64,000 nucleotides of DNA from Lactifluus volemus (taxonomy: Eukaryota > Basidiomycota > Agaricomycetes > Russulales > Russulaceae). Below the pieces are notes generated by a model that saw nothing but the letters and a program-made list of their open reading frames with translations, was not told the DNA's origin and made no database searches. Of this stretch, positions 47,512-58,158 are shown in pieces; the first letter of the stretch is position 1, and each line of letters opens with the position of its first letter. The stretch is taken from contig WTXI01000097.1 of assembly GCA_022376515.1 (NCBI GenBank), forward strand, positions 62,001-126,000, given 5' to 3'. Both the position numbers and the translations under genes were made by a program.

Positions 47512-49022
47512 TCACAACGGATCCACACCTTGAGTAAGATCAACATTATCTCCGACAAACGGCAAGTCATCTACTTCACGCCAATAGGCGTCTTCGTCCT
47601 CGACCAACTCTCCCGTAGGTACGTCCCCGGGCTGTGGAGCTCGAAGATCGTTCACAACAGAGCCAACGTCCAACGGGGAAATATCAGCCAGGGCCACGTT
47701 TACCGGTGGCGCACGGGCGGGTGTCTCGGGCACCCGCAACGCTACGCGGATGTTTTCTTTCAGGTCATCGTCGTCGTCTGCAAGCGCTTGCACACCTCGC
47801 GAGGTGACGAGGAAGTCGACGGATGTGGGGGCGCACACGGTACTAAAGACGACCGTCAAACGACGAACGACGATATCGTCCGCACGCACGGCACCACGCG
47901 CGCCTCTTGCGTTCTCGACCCGGAGCCGCTTGCGATCGTGGTGGCTCGCCGCCCCCGGGACGACGTGACGCCTCTCCGTGCGCGCGAGCATGATGCGCGC
48001 GTTCACCTGGTTGGCCCACACGAGTCCGAGTGCGGCGCTCTTAGAACCACCCTCGGAGGCGCGACCGAAGATCCGCGCTTGGTGATCATAGAGGAGCTCG
48101 CCTGGTCTACCTGTGTCCGCGTCCGGTCGACGTTCCCAGACGTCCGTCACACGGTTGAGAGCGATCACCGCGAGCTGGTGCGTGGCTGCGAGGGCGTGCA
48201 GTTGTACCGCGATCGCGGAGAGGTTGCGCGAGCGTTCGGAGAGGGTGGTCGAGGAGGTTTTGGTGTCTTCGAGGAGGAGATCGGCGAGCGAGTCGATGAC
48301 GAGCAGTTTGAGCGGCTTGGTCCGTGCCTTGGCGGTGTCGATCGATGCGGGGAGAACTTCGGAGAGAGCGTGTAAAAGCGAGGGTACGGTCTTCGTCGCA
48401 CATGTTTGAATGTTGTCGAGCTTGCAGTGCGAGCTTGCAAGAAGAGGGTGTTCGTGCAGCAGCTCGACTAGGCGAGGGGTTGGTAGGCTAGCGGAAGTGG
48501 TGAGATAGCATGCTGAGCCATCGAGGCCACCTTGAGCGACGGGGAGCTGCACAAGAAGTGAGAGCTGCAACGCTAGCTGTGTCTTCCCGGATGCGCTGCA
48601 TGCCAGGGTTTAATTAGCGTAAAGTTCAGGGACATGTATGTGTGAAGACTCACCCTTCCCCGACAAATTCCCATACCATACCAACTCGGATGCCACCACC
48701 AAGTACCTGGTCGAGGGCAGTGTCGCCTGTCGTGATCACTTGGCTGCCATCGCGCACGATATCTCTCAGAAGGCGGGGTGGGCGGTTCAGAGCACAGGCA
48801 ACGGCGCTGACAATCTCTTGTGCAGCCTGTGGTGCCAATCTACACCTTCTCGAAATTTCAAAAACGGGTGTTAGGAGGACATCAGAGGCAGTGAGAAAGC
48901 TGTCTGCATAAGTTGTATAGGGATTCGCTACACCGCAGAAGGGCAATTGACGTACTTTTTTTCAGTTCCAACTGATAGCCGTGAGATATTCCGGGTATGG
49001 AAGATAAAAGGATTTCAGTCAT
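47512..49022 (-). CDS. rad57: RAD51 paralogue RAD57 (XRCC3-like)
   Basis: Three exons in phase (48956-49022, 48654-48903, 47512-48595) give 466 residues, close to yeast Rad57. The protein has a helical N-terminus (ASDVLLTPVFEIS), then TALDQVLGGGIRVGMVWEFV leading into Walker A GEGASGKTQ (about 103-111), QLSLLVQLPVAQGGLDGSA, and Walker B LKLLVIDSLADLLL. The second half has the long RecA-core segment (LAVIALNRVTDVWE; GLVWANQVNARIML) and an acidic C-terminal tail. RAD57 works with RAD55 to load and stabilise RAD51 filaments in homologous recombination. Walker A spans an intron, and its Gly is completed by the split codon GG/C. The start codon is only 25 bp from the start of the divergent chromodomain gene. 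Another RAD51 paralogue is possible, but the Walker motif context favours RAD57. Confidence 0.85.
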
Positions 49023-49047
49023 TTCAGACTAAACTAGCCAACAAATT

Positions 49048-49874
49048 ATGATGACTTGCGAGGACGATGAGATGATTGCCCGTTCACCAAGCCCGCCGGA
49101 GCTCGAGGACGACGGTGAAGAATGGCCCGTACATGGAATCGTGGGCGAGGACGTCGACGTTTTTGGCATCTCAAGGTACGTTATATTTTCCCCGTTCACC
49201 GCATTCTCTTACAATCCACATTGCCCAGCTATGAGGTAAATTTAAATTATTTCTCAATTCTTCTTCGAATGATGCCATCCACGACACCACAAGGTTCGAT
49301 GGAAAGACTGGCATCGTCCGGATGGCACCAACACAACATGGATGCGTGAGATCGAGGGCGACCCGGAATTTGTATCAGGCTGGAACGAACAAATCCAATA
49401 TCAACGCGTCAGGAAGGCTGTAGAATCTCAAGCCATAGACCTGACTCTGTTGGCCTCCACACCGATGCATGACAGATTGACATTCGAGTGCGCCGAGGCA
49501 GTGGAAGAGAAGATGGCCGAGCGCTTGCGGAAAGGGCCACCGGGAAAGCTTTATCGGGGTTGGATGACTGAAATCGACCATCAAGTTGCCGAACACGAGC
49601 AGGAAGAATCTCGTGTTGCGGCCAAGAGGGTCAGTAAAAGGCCTCATGTTCCTCGGTGCGTTATGCTTTGTGGGGCATCTTTATCTTCGTTTCTTAAAGG
49701 CGAACAATGCATAGGGGAGAGCTGCATGCTGAGGGGTCACGATCGGGGTTACCTCGGCGGCGCGCGGCGCGAAAGAGGGAGGGAGGAACTCTGGCTAATG
49801 CTAATGACCTTAATGACGACGACGACGACAGAGGCGATCTTTCACTCACACAAACAGTCAAGACCAGAAAATAA
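49048..49874 (+). CDS. chromodomain-like protein, 218 residues
   Basis: Four exons in phase (49048-49175, 49229-49235, 49294-49655, 49715-49874) give 218 residues. The second exon is only 7 nt and encodes the codon joint S-Y-E; without it the chromo core is broken. The core reads WPVHGIVGEDVDVFGIS, SYEVRWKDWHRPDGTNTTWM and GDPEFVSGWNEQ, matching the chromodomain pattern (aromatic cage, YxVRWK, TxW), a reader of methylated histone tails. A charged helical segment follows (SQAIDLTLLASTPMHDRL; AEAVEEKMAERLRKG), then a basic and acidic tail (PRRRAARKR; NDDDDDRGD). No pre-SET or SET domain follows, although similar N-termini in Agaricomycetes often precede a SET methyltransferase. It is therefore an HP1-like reader or a shortened methyltransferase. 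Confidence 0.65.
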
Positions 49875-50008
49875 TAAAACTATTCCGGTATGTTTTTTTT
49901 CTCATGTTTGCCGTCAACTAACACCGACTTAGGTGACATGCGAAACCATATACAGATTTATGACAAGTGCGGGGACGAGAATACAATCAATCAATCTAGT
50001 GTGAGCTT

Positions 50009-53000
50009 TCAAGACCGTTCCGAAAGTTGCCTCAACAACCCCGCCGGCTCTGTACTCCCTCGGCCAAGGAGCCCCCCCACCACACTAGATACTGTCTCCG
50101 TAAGCTGACGCGGGTGACTTTGGGTGTGCTTCACGTAGAACAGTCGGACGCTAGTTGAGTTCCAGATTCCAAGCGGCGTCATGCTGCGTACATAGATCTC
50201 GCCCCATATCAACGAAGAAAGCCACACAATTGACGACTCGGACCACTAAAGTTTGGATCAGCTTTATATCTATGGACAGCAAGGAGGGAGCTAACAATAA
50301 ATCTCCGTGGATTGAGAGGTGGGGATGTCGGGAGGATGTGCTTGAGAGAAATGTGTCCAAGGTAATCAAGGACTGCTCCAGGGTTCGACTTGTTTGACAC
50401 CTGGATTTCTTGGATTTTGGGCATCAACTCGGAGATCACCAGCATTACGGAATCGAGGGGGAGTCTAGAAACACCAAGTTGTCCACTGCAGCCACATTAA
50501 ATAAGAAGTCAGACATACCCTTGCTGCCACGATGTTACCTATGAGCACAACTGTCAGTTCTGTCCCAGCAACGCAACGACGAAGTTTTTATTCTCACCCA
50601 TTCTTGTGTTGGCACAAACCCATTCCGCCCAACAGCAGTTGCAGTCACACGATCCAGGCTGTTGTCCGTATCCAACGACATAGATCGTCGCTCTGGCATC
50701 TTTCCTCTCGCTTTTTCCGACACAACAGTTGGGAACCCGGGGGGTGTTTCTCGGTCCATGCTAGGCAACACGGGTGAAGGAGTTTCCTCCGTTTCCTCCT
50801 GCTGAGGAGAGTCGCGCGGGACTACCCGAACTTCCGTCAGGCTGTCAACAGATTGTTCCGTGCTAGGAATACCAAGAGCATTCTCCCGTTCGAGCATTCT
50901 CTGTTTCTCTTGATGTGGTTGATCATACTCTTCTTCTGCTGCCCTACTCTTGCCCTTGGTATCATGAGGCTGCTCTTCCTTAGCCCGTTGAATCCTCCGT
51001 ACGTCGCGTAGACCCCTGGCCAGCGTGAAGGTGCCTAGGTCCTCGAAAGTTCTATGTGCTCTCAATAAAGCGTAAACGACGTTGGGATTTTCAGAAGGAT
51101 GATGCGCGATAATGGAGTTAAATATCTCTAGCCTAGAATCATGGTTCAGAAGATATAATTCGGCGTGTCGGTGCGACTTACATGAAGAATAGGAGTCTTG
51201 GGTGGCCTTCATCTGCTAGTAAGAACGTGGGGTTTGAAAAGGAGGTGAAAAGCTGGAGCAAACGTGTTGCGGAATTAACATTCAAGGATTTGAAATAAGG
51301 TGCAGAATTGGAAAGGGCGATGATCAGCGCTGGATACATCGAGTTCAAGGAGCCCGAAGTGGTTGCGATGATGAAGTAGACGGCCTGTACAATTCGTTAT
51401 CACTAACACTTCCAAGGAATCCCGAAAATACACGCACATTAATGAAAAAATCTGCAGTGGCTCCCCCAACGTTCCATTTCGTGGGGATGTACGCGGATCT
51501 GATCGGGAACGTGAGTTGCAGGCCAAAGGCGTGTTCAGCAGAGAGTGTCTGGATGATGTAAGATAACATTCGACAGAGTCCGTGTTGTTCTGTAACAATG
51601 AATCAGAACAGGGACCCAGACGTTGCTGCGAGATCGTTACCAGGCTTGTCCTTGATCTCTAGAAAATAGCATAGAAGATATGCCAAGAAATCTCTCGACT
51701 TCTCTTGTTCCAAGAGGTACGCTCTAAATTTCTGAAGACTCGCTTAACTCCTTGTCAGATTGCTCAGAGGTGTGAGCCATACCTTGTTCAATTCGATAAT
51801 TTTCCAGAACAGAACGACTAAGGCGTTGTAAGATCGTTTTCAGGAAAAATGAAAGATAATAGCCCTCACTCGTATCAACGATATACGGAACAGATCTCCT
51901 TGACCCTGGGAGCATATTGTTGATGGATGCCATTTGCTGCTCCAATATTCCAAAGATACCGTCGACGATGAACGCAAAGTCCGCAGTTCGGTGCTGAAAA
52001 CGTCCACTAAGCTCAATCAGAGACGCATTCCGATATACAACGCACCACTTTCGCTAGAAAGTACCTGAAGGCGTTTGTCTTCAATGCAGGGGTATATATT
52101 TGAGGTTCTCCTGTAGGAACATCCCTGGCACTTCCGCTCTGAAAGTCTAGCAGAGCACAAAGAACCTGGAAGCTGACGCAGACGAGGTTGGCCCTTGGGT
52201 CCTCCCCCTTGAATACAAGGTGGTTGTACGGCAGTCGGCCAGCAACACCTCCGATAACGGTAGAACTTGACGATTGGGATGAATTCATGGCCGTATTTAG
52301 CAGGGAACACAGAATGGTCAACACGTCTCGTCGTTGAGATTGCTGGACAACATGAAGAGTATACTGTGAAGGGGTGGTGAATAAAGAAGACGATGGGGTG
52401 TATATTTGTCGAGAGAGAAGCACGAGTAAAAGGCGTAGCACTTCTGTCTTGTTAGAATCATATGCTTGAGCGGGTCCGATATCAGCAGTTGAACCCACGC
52501 CCTTTTCCCTAGAAAAAATCATTAAACGGTAACACTCGCATTACCGACCACACCACTCACCAAATAACGTAATTAATTTTGTAATGATCTACCTGTAGTT
52601 TTGCGGGTAGGGTGAAACCGCAACAAAATAGCAAGTCTACCAAGCAATTAAAGAGTCGTTCGGCGAGGGAAGGAAGTGTCGTAGTTTGTTTTTGAGGAGA
52701 TTTGGGCAATGGACCAGCCGCAGGCGCACTACTCTCCTCGTCTTCGTCGTCATCCTCGATAACAAATTGAGGCGTCTGTTCCGTCTGTTCGTGGTGATTT
52801 TGGCCCTCGACGACGTCCTTCTTCCACAAGACCTCTTTTTCGAAAACGCTAGGTTCACTTTCCAACTCAAAGATCACGGGAAAGACGCGCTGCAGGACCC
52901 TTAGGCAATTTAGAACCTCCTTGGTCGTGTTGCGCTCTGTAGCACCTCCTTTGATGAATGATGACGCGAACGAGGTAACGTATTTTGTCGGAGCAGATGG

Positions 53001-53468
53001 AAACGTGTGGTCGGAGACGAGATTGAAGAGGCGAGAAGTAATGACGCGGATGAGCGTCGCGACGTTCTCAGGCGCTTCGACCAGTGCTCGGCGAACTTTG
53101 GAAGGGGTCAACACAGAAGTCGCGTGAACTTAGTCGGAGACTCACTATCTTGAGGTGAAATGAGTGAGAACACGTCCGAAGCTGAGTCAAATAGTACGGT
53201 ATACTGTGTGCAGTATTGATGGAATCAGTTCCGAGTCGTGGGTCACATTCGCACGGCTGCGTACCTGGTCCCAATAAGCATCGTTTTCTGCTATGTTCTA
53301 TATGGACTAGAGCTTAATTAATGCCTTCGATGCACTGAATGGACGCACGCGGGTCGATGCCAATTTCGAGATCCCACTCGGTTGGCTGCGAAACGCCAGC
53401 TTTGCTTCGTCACCAAGTAAAGATAACGGGGAAGAAAGTTTTTGGGGAAGTTTTGATAATACAGACAT
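50009..53468 (-). CDS. hid1: HID1 family protein (dymeclin/HID-1 related trafficking factor)
   Basis: Thirteen exons in phase give 945 residues: 53349-53468, 53265-53297, 53146-53203, 52561-53095, 52046-52508, 51783-51993, 51641-51742, 51438-51589, 51182-51384, 50598-51132, 50519-50538, 50296-50464, 50009-50245. Family landmarks occur in order: NIAENDAYWDQ, SASDVFSLISPQDIRRAL, KEVLNCLRVLQRVFPVIFE, LFNCLVDLLFCCGFTLP, EVLRLLLVLLSRQIYTP, FLAYLLCYFLEIKDKPEQHG, HAFGLQLTFPIRSAYIPTKW, TADFFINAVYFIIATTSG, and the C-terminal WLSSLIWGEIYVRSMTPLGI and FYVKHTQ. HID1 proteins are Golgi-associated peripheral proteins acting in secretory and late-Golgi sorting (yeast Ecm30, fission-yeast Ftp105). A Ser/Pro-rich insert separates the two halves. 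Two exons are tiny (33 and 20 nt). The first ATG (53468) is less certain than the rest. Confidence 0.9.
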
Positions 53469-55119
53469 GAAGTTGAGCAGATAATAGAAGGCCAAAGGTT
53501 GTTTTGATTCGAGCCTCTTCTATCGCTGGAAGGACAGCGGCGGTATCACGGCCCGGTCTGGCTTGGCCACTCAAATTACTATTTGCCGAGCAGAACTACA
53601 TCTTTCTAAGAGCGATTACCGAGAAGCAGGCACCACCCATATAATAGGTCCTTCATTCACATTGTGCTGTACATAAGCCACCAACTTGTCGTGCCCATGT
53701 ATCCTTGTAAGAGCCCACTTGATCCCCAAACTCTTTGGGCAGCGTTTCTTAGTAACAATTCCCAACAATTCTCAAGAGCAACGGAACGTATTTCCCCTCC
53801 CTCAAGCAATGGCGGCCAACTCCATCGTTTCACCGAGGGTAACTGAGGGAATAAGACTATGAACATGTCTTGTGTTTCAAGAAAGGCATTCCCAGTATGG
53901 TATGGCTGGCTCACTGATCCACAACTGTTCGATGGATGGGGATTGTTCCTTAGCTGCACGGACCATAGCACCGATCTTGACTTGCAGTGGTGGCTCTAGG
54001 AGACTGCTCGAAAGACGAGCTTCTAGTGACAGTAACTTGGATGGAAGATATATTAGATGAAGGTCAGATGGTAACTAGGGAAATGCCGACGTTGTCGTCG
54101 GCCACCTTGCTTGCGGACACTGCACTGGAGGTTGCAAGTAGCGTAATATAATTCAACTGTCGACAGAGCGGGAAGCAGAAAGACTCGGATGTATATGGAG
54201 ATACAGGAACGTCGATGCAGGGTAGTAGTAGTTATACATAAGGCACAGCAGAGGAAGACAAAACAGTCTGGAGCCGAGTCGTGTGCGTTCGCCTTACGCA
54301 GGGGTGGGTCGGGAGGGGCTTCACTGGTGGCTGCGGGGTCGTCAATGATGTAGAGGCCAAGGCTCTCCGCACCCTTGGTGAAGTAGTCACGGTTGTTGGC
54401 TAGAACTGCTGAGTTGATTTCAATTTCCGCATAGCAGATGAGGCGGGCAATTTCGGAGTGCTAGAATTCTAGGGCTGCTTTCTCAACCAGAAGGAGGGCT
54501 TCCCTTTTCTTTAGCCGGAGGTGCTCCTGTTTGGCTGCTTCAATTTCGGGGTCATGGTTGGCTGGGCTGTCGGCGGTGAGCGAGAGGTGGCCAGTAGGGA
54601 CATGTGGTCAAAAAGGGTGGCGTGGGGGCTCAGTGGTGTCATTGGTTCTGTTAATGGATTTTTAGTCGGCGGGGTCAAGAGTCGAGGCAGGCCCATCCCT
54701 CCGTGGAGAGGGGGGTGTTGGGAAGGTCAGGATTAAAGTGGCAAGTTTGATGTGAGCAGGGGTGCAGCCTCAGGCTATGATCCCTGCCAGAGTGGGGGAA
54801 CTATGTGAAGGTGAATTCACCCCTGAGAGGGTGAGCATCTCAGTATGGACTTGCGAGATGGCATCACTGGCAGCGAGGAGGGCTGCCGAGGTCATGTCTA
54901 GAAGTGGGAGGGTTGGCTCAGCTGTGGGGGGCTGGCTGGCCCCAGCTGGGCATGGGGAGTTGTAGCATTGGTGGGGGATTGGGGTGGGGACCATGGGGGG
55001 CAGGATGGCTTATAGAGTCAGGTGTGGACAGCCAGGCATTAATCTGTTGTGACAAAGACTATGTTTTCTATCTATGAGAGCTACCACAGCCTACAATAGC
55101 TTAGGTGTGCCATGTAGCC
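53469..55119. other. repeat-derived island with a decayed helical ORF
   Basis: The minus strand at about 54060-54600 keeps a broken frame rich in helix-forming residues: EIEAAKQEHLRLKKREALLL, VEKAALEF, stop, then EIARLICYAEIEINSAVLAN, NNRDYFTKGAESLGLYIIDD. Upstream in the same direction, further pieces carry TAG/TAA stops. The base composition (G-rich on the plus strand, many TGGGG runs) differs from neighbouring genes. This suggests a remnant of a repeat-associated gene, possibly a gag-like or other transposon protein, but I do not recognise it. Around 53600-54050 nothing is supportable. Confidence 0.45.
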
Positions 55120-55427
55120 TGATGCATTACAGCAGCAGACTGTAACACATCCTTTGCTATTCTTGGGCTGCCACCTGTACCCAAGCCTGTACCTGTACAG
55201 GTGCACATTGCAGAATGGCGTCAAGTCCTGATTGATTTTTTGGATGTGGATGCTGGGGTACCAAAAAAAAAGGAAAGACAAAAAGAGTTCACACTCTCAT
55301 CCCACACCCAAATAGTCCATCAAAATTTGGCACCATTCTGCAATGTGCACCTGTACAGAAAGTACAGTACAGGTGGCAGCCCAAGAATGGCAAAGGGGGC
55401 ATTGTAGTCTGCCACTGTAATGCATCA
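55120..55427. repeat. foldback element: imperfect inverted repeat with ~100-bp arms
   Basis: The left arm (55120-55225) begins TGATGCATTACAG and contains TTCTTGGGCTGCCACCTGTA and GGTGCACATTGCAGAATGG. The right arm (55328-55427) holds the reverse complements in reverse order, with CCATTCTGCAATGTGCACC, TACAGGTGGCAGCCCAAGAA and TGTAATGCATCA. Matching is interrupted by a few small indels. The inner flanks (GGATGTGGATG against CATCCCACACCC) also pair weakly, leaving a loop of about 30-100 bp that includes an A9 run. Such structures are typical of foldback or MITE-like elements. Confidence 0.85.
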
Positions 55428-55481
55428 GTATTTCATCTACCATGTAGTCAGAACATACCATTGATATTCCCCATTTCCTTT

Positions 55482-55583
55482 TTGGTTAAGGGTAGGGGAT
55501 GAGCAGGCTCAATGCCAGGAGGCAATTGTACAACTACAATTTCCTCCCAGGATTGAGCTGGCTCATCACCTACCCTTAACCAA
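55482..55583. repeat. near-perfect hairpin, ~49-bp arms, ~4-nt loop
   Basis: TTGGTTAAGGGTAGG at 55482 pairs with CCTACCCTTAACCAA ending at 55583. The arms continue through GATGAG/CTCATC, GGCTCAAT/ATTGAGCTGG and GGAGGCAATTGTA/TACAATTTCCTCC, with a CAAC centre at about 55531-55534. It lies 55 bp from the larger foldback and probably belongs to the same element or family. Confidence 0.85.
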
Positions 55584-56210
55584 GGGTGTATCAAGAGGTG
55601 CAGTGGAATTATGTAATTGCAGCTTTAGTATTCAAGGTATGATTATTGTGGTAGGTGGTGGCATTTATTGGCTCACTACTGTGTGTACAGGGTTGTTTGT
55701 ATGGACATGTGGGTGTGTGACTGTGTGTCACGGTGTTGGGGTTCTTATGGTTTTTGATTTCTGGGGGGGCGGTGTTCGTTTCGTGGTGGTGCCATTGCCT
55801 CTTCACCCTCCTTGTCCTGGCTTTTCTGTGGGAAAATCGCACCTGGTGGCTGCGGTTCAAGCCCCCATATCGCCCGCATTTACCTTGCAAGTGAGTGGAC
55901 ACGGACCGCAGCGTAGCACCAATCTCCTCGTCTAAACGCGTCAACCACCGCGATTACGGTTGATTGAGTAATCGAACCCACCACAAAGCATGCAGAAAAT
56001 TGTATCTCACACTACTTTTCGCGAGCAAACGTATTTATTCTGACTAAAGATAATAACGTACCAGCCTCCCAGACGACACACAAATCATCATAAACTGCGT
56101 CCAGAGCGCCGTGAAGAAACGTAAAGTAAATAGAATTACACACAACTCAAAATGGACTCCTCAATAACTGAAGAGTTCAAGTTCTTTTCACCTGGCCAAA
56201 GATTGGATCT
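55584..56210. other. gene-free stretch after the foldback elements
   Basis: The frames here (for example 55609-55944 on the minus strand) look non-coding: Thr/His-rich without family pattern. The final 150 bases are the 3' flank of the cupredoxin-like gene. Confidence 0.4.
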
Positions 56211-57178
56211 TTATGCCAGCATTACACTAAACGCCGCAGCAAGAAGTGCGACGAGACCATTGGCAATGACATGGCCCGCGGAAGACTTGTTCGAGGATGG
56301 CGTTCCAGTGCTGGTGCTTGCGCTCGAGCTCACGAACGTATTGGCAGGTGTAGCGGTTGCCACCGCATTCACACCTCCCGTCACTGGGCCATTGTCGGGA
56401 ACCTTAAAATCGCGCAAGGCATGAGTGGTTCCGCAAGGCCCGAGAGATGCAGTGGGCAACTCACAGTCACTTCACTCGCACCGATGGCTTTAGCAGCGGC
56501 CAGGAATGCAGCATAGGTATTTCCGGTGGCCGGGGCGTTGATCGAGCTGGCAAATTTTGTTGGTTCAAGGGAGACAGAATGAATGTGAAATTGTCCTCAC
56601 CCGACCATTCCGGTACCACAGTGAGTTGGTGCCTTGCAGAAGAACCAAATGGCTATCGAAGGATTGGTTGTGACGGCAGGGGAAAAGAAGGGAGGCTTGC
56701 TTACGTTGTTGATCGTTTGTGATCGTGATGGTGAACTGCTTCGCAGTCTGCAAACCAGCGTCGAAACCATTTGCCAAAGGCGTGCAGGGTTTTGCGAATG
56801 AGGACTGCGTGACGGAATGGGGAATTGAGCTCCTATAGCATGACATCCATGAGCACCATTGGAGATAAAGAAACCGAGTGATAAAAAGAATTCTCATACT
56901 GGGGGAAGAAGAACGTCACGCTGGTGCCATTGGCCGCGGTGAAGTTCGATGGATTGAACATCAGTTGACTACCAGGAAAAACATCGACCTGAGAAGAGCG
57001 TCAACACACGTGATCCCGTAATAGCAGAAGCACAACGAACGTTAATGCTCGTCGAGGTGCTCGGCGGCGCTGACGGAACGGACCCGCCGGCGGCGGTCGT
57101 CGGAGACGTCGGGGTATCGTACTGGGCGTTGACGAGAACGGGGAGGAAGAAGGCAGCCAAGGCAATGGAAAACTTCAT
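56211..57178 (-). CDS. secreted GPI-anchored cupredoxin-like surface protein
   Basis: Six exons in phase (57041-57178, 56900-56988, 56705-56832, 56601-56652, 56465-56546, 56211-56402) give 226 residues. A signal peptide (MKFSIALAAFFLPVLVNA) is followed by a Thr/Ser/Pro-rich spacer, then a cupredoxin-like beta fold: MFNPSNFTAANGTSVTFFF, PHSVTQSSFAKPC, FTITITNDQQPIWFFCK and HCGTGMVGSINAP. The His, Cys (FFCK), His (THC) and Met (GTGM) positions fit a type-1 copper site, so copper binding is possible. After the domain comes a Ser/Thr-rich stretch (VSSSASTSTGTPSSN) and a hydrophobic C-terminal tail (GLVALLAAAFSVML) suited to GPI attachment. Similar proteins are abundant in Agaricomycetes and sit on the cell surface. 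Their roles in metal handling or adhesion are mostly undefined. Confidence 0.88.
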
Positions 57179-57293
57179 GGTCGCAAGCAAGAGTACTCGT
57201 GGGATAATACAAAGTTTAGCGTTACCAAGGAACAAAGAACACACAAAGCTGATTGAGAAGAGCGAGAGGTCATGGCGGGTGGGCTCCAGTGCC

Positions 57294-57302
57294 TTTATAA
57301 TA
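57294..57302 (-). promoter_or_regulatory. TATA-like box of the cupredoxin-like gene
   Basis: On the minus strand CTATTATAAAGGC lies about 120 bp upstream of the start codon at 57178, a plausible core-promoter position. Support comes only from sequence and spacing. Confidence 0.4.
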
Positions 57303-58158
57303 GATCGTTCCAAAACGGACGGACGCCGGGATGCATGTGTTGGAGCGTGGGAGTGCGCTAAGACCGAGGCCGAAACCGGCAAGTCAGCTAATCGGTTCCC
57401 ACGTGCCTGTCATGACAGCCTCCCGTTATTTATTTTCTGCACGGGAAATGAAGGCCATGCCGTGTGTTGTCGTATTCCACCTGTTCGCATGTTATCCTAG
57501 CTTTATATGCGAGGACAACTTGCCTCTGACCGTGGGTTCTTGAGTCGTGCCGGCGGTCGCCACCCTGAGTGGAACCCAACGGAAGCAGACGAAACTTAAA
57601 ATCCCGTCACGGGTCGTATGCGTAGTGGCGTAGGTTGCTGCGGACGAAAGGGGCTCTGGCAAAATCAATCACCTTACTAAGACCGTGCAAGAAGAATGAG
57701 CCATTTTTTTACGTATTGTATCCCCAAACGCGGTGAATCAGGCCTACTGCATCAAATGATAATCAGGGCCCGACCAATTGCACCCGGCCGTTGATGCAAC
57801 GTTGATGGGAGTTACAAATCTGTCCACAAATTCTCACAACGAAGCCTCGTCATGATAACTTGGCACGGTGCTTCTTCTTAACACTAAATGGACATTGTGG
57901 TGCTAGCACTCGACGTGCAGAGACGCTATCTCGACGTTGGTGTTATTTCCACATGCGAAACTACCCTAGAAGTGAAGAATGTCTCCTTCACAGGGCGCTC
58001 AAAAATGGAAGGTGACGCCGTCGAGCTACAATTTTATGATTATTATCATCAATTAGAAATGCTATAAGGGCGTGAACTGGGTGCGGCTGATGAGCGCTGA
58101 ACGATGGGAATGACATGCACTTTTGGCGAGGAAACCGGACGAAACATACCAGGGTAAG
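57303..58158. other. gene-free stretch
   Basis: The segment contains the promoter of the cupredoxin-like gene and the 3' flank of POLD2, both on the minus strand. I see no other coding or structural signal. Confidence 0.4.

Noticed and set aside
48930..48955. A 28-nt intron in RAD57 ending GGTGTAG
   Set aside because: Too short; a 52-bp intron ending at TTATGCAG (48904) also keeps phase and is of normal length.
53298..53348. Two in-frame TAG codons in HID1 just before NIAENDAYWDQ, suggesting a dead gene
   Set aside because: A normal 51-bp intron (GTGCGT donor, ATATAG acceptor) removes both stops and restores the family sequence SKLASTRNIAEN in phase.
55960..55985. A tRNA-like B-box (GGTTCGATT on the minus strand)
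   Set aside because: No matching T-stem or acceptor stem around it; similar checks at 4131, 22008 and 55848 also failed.
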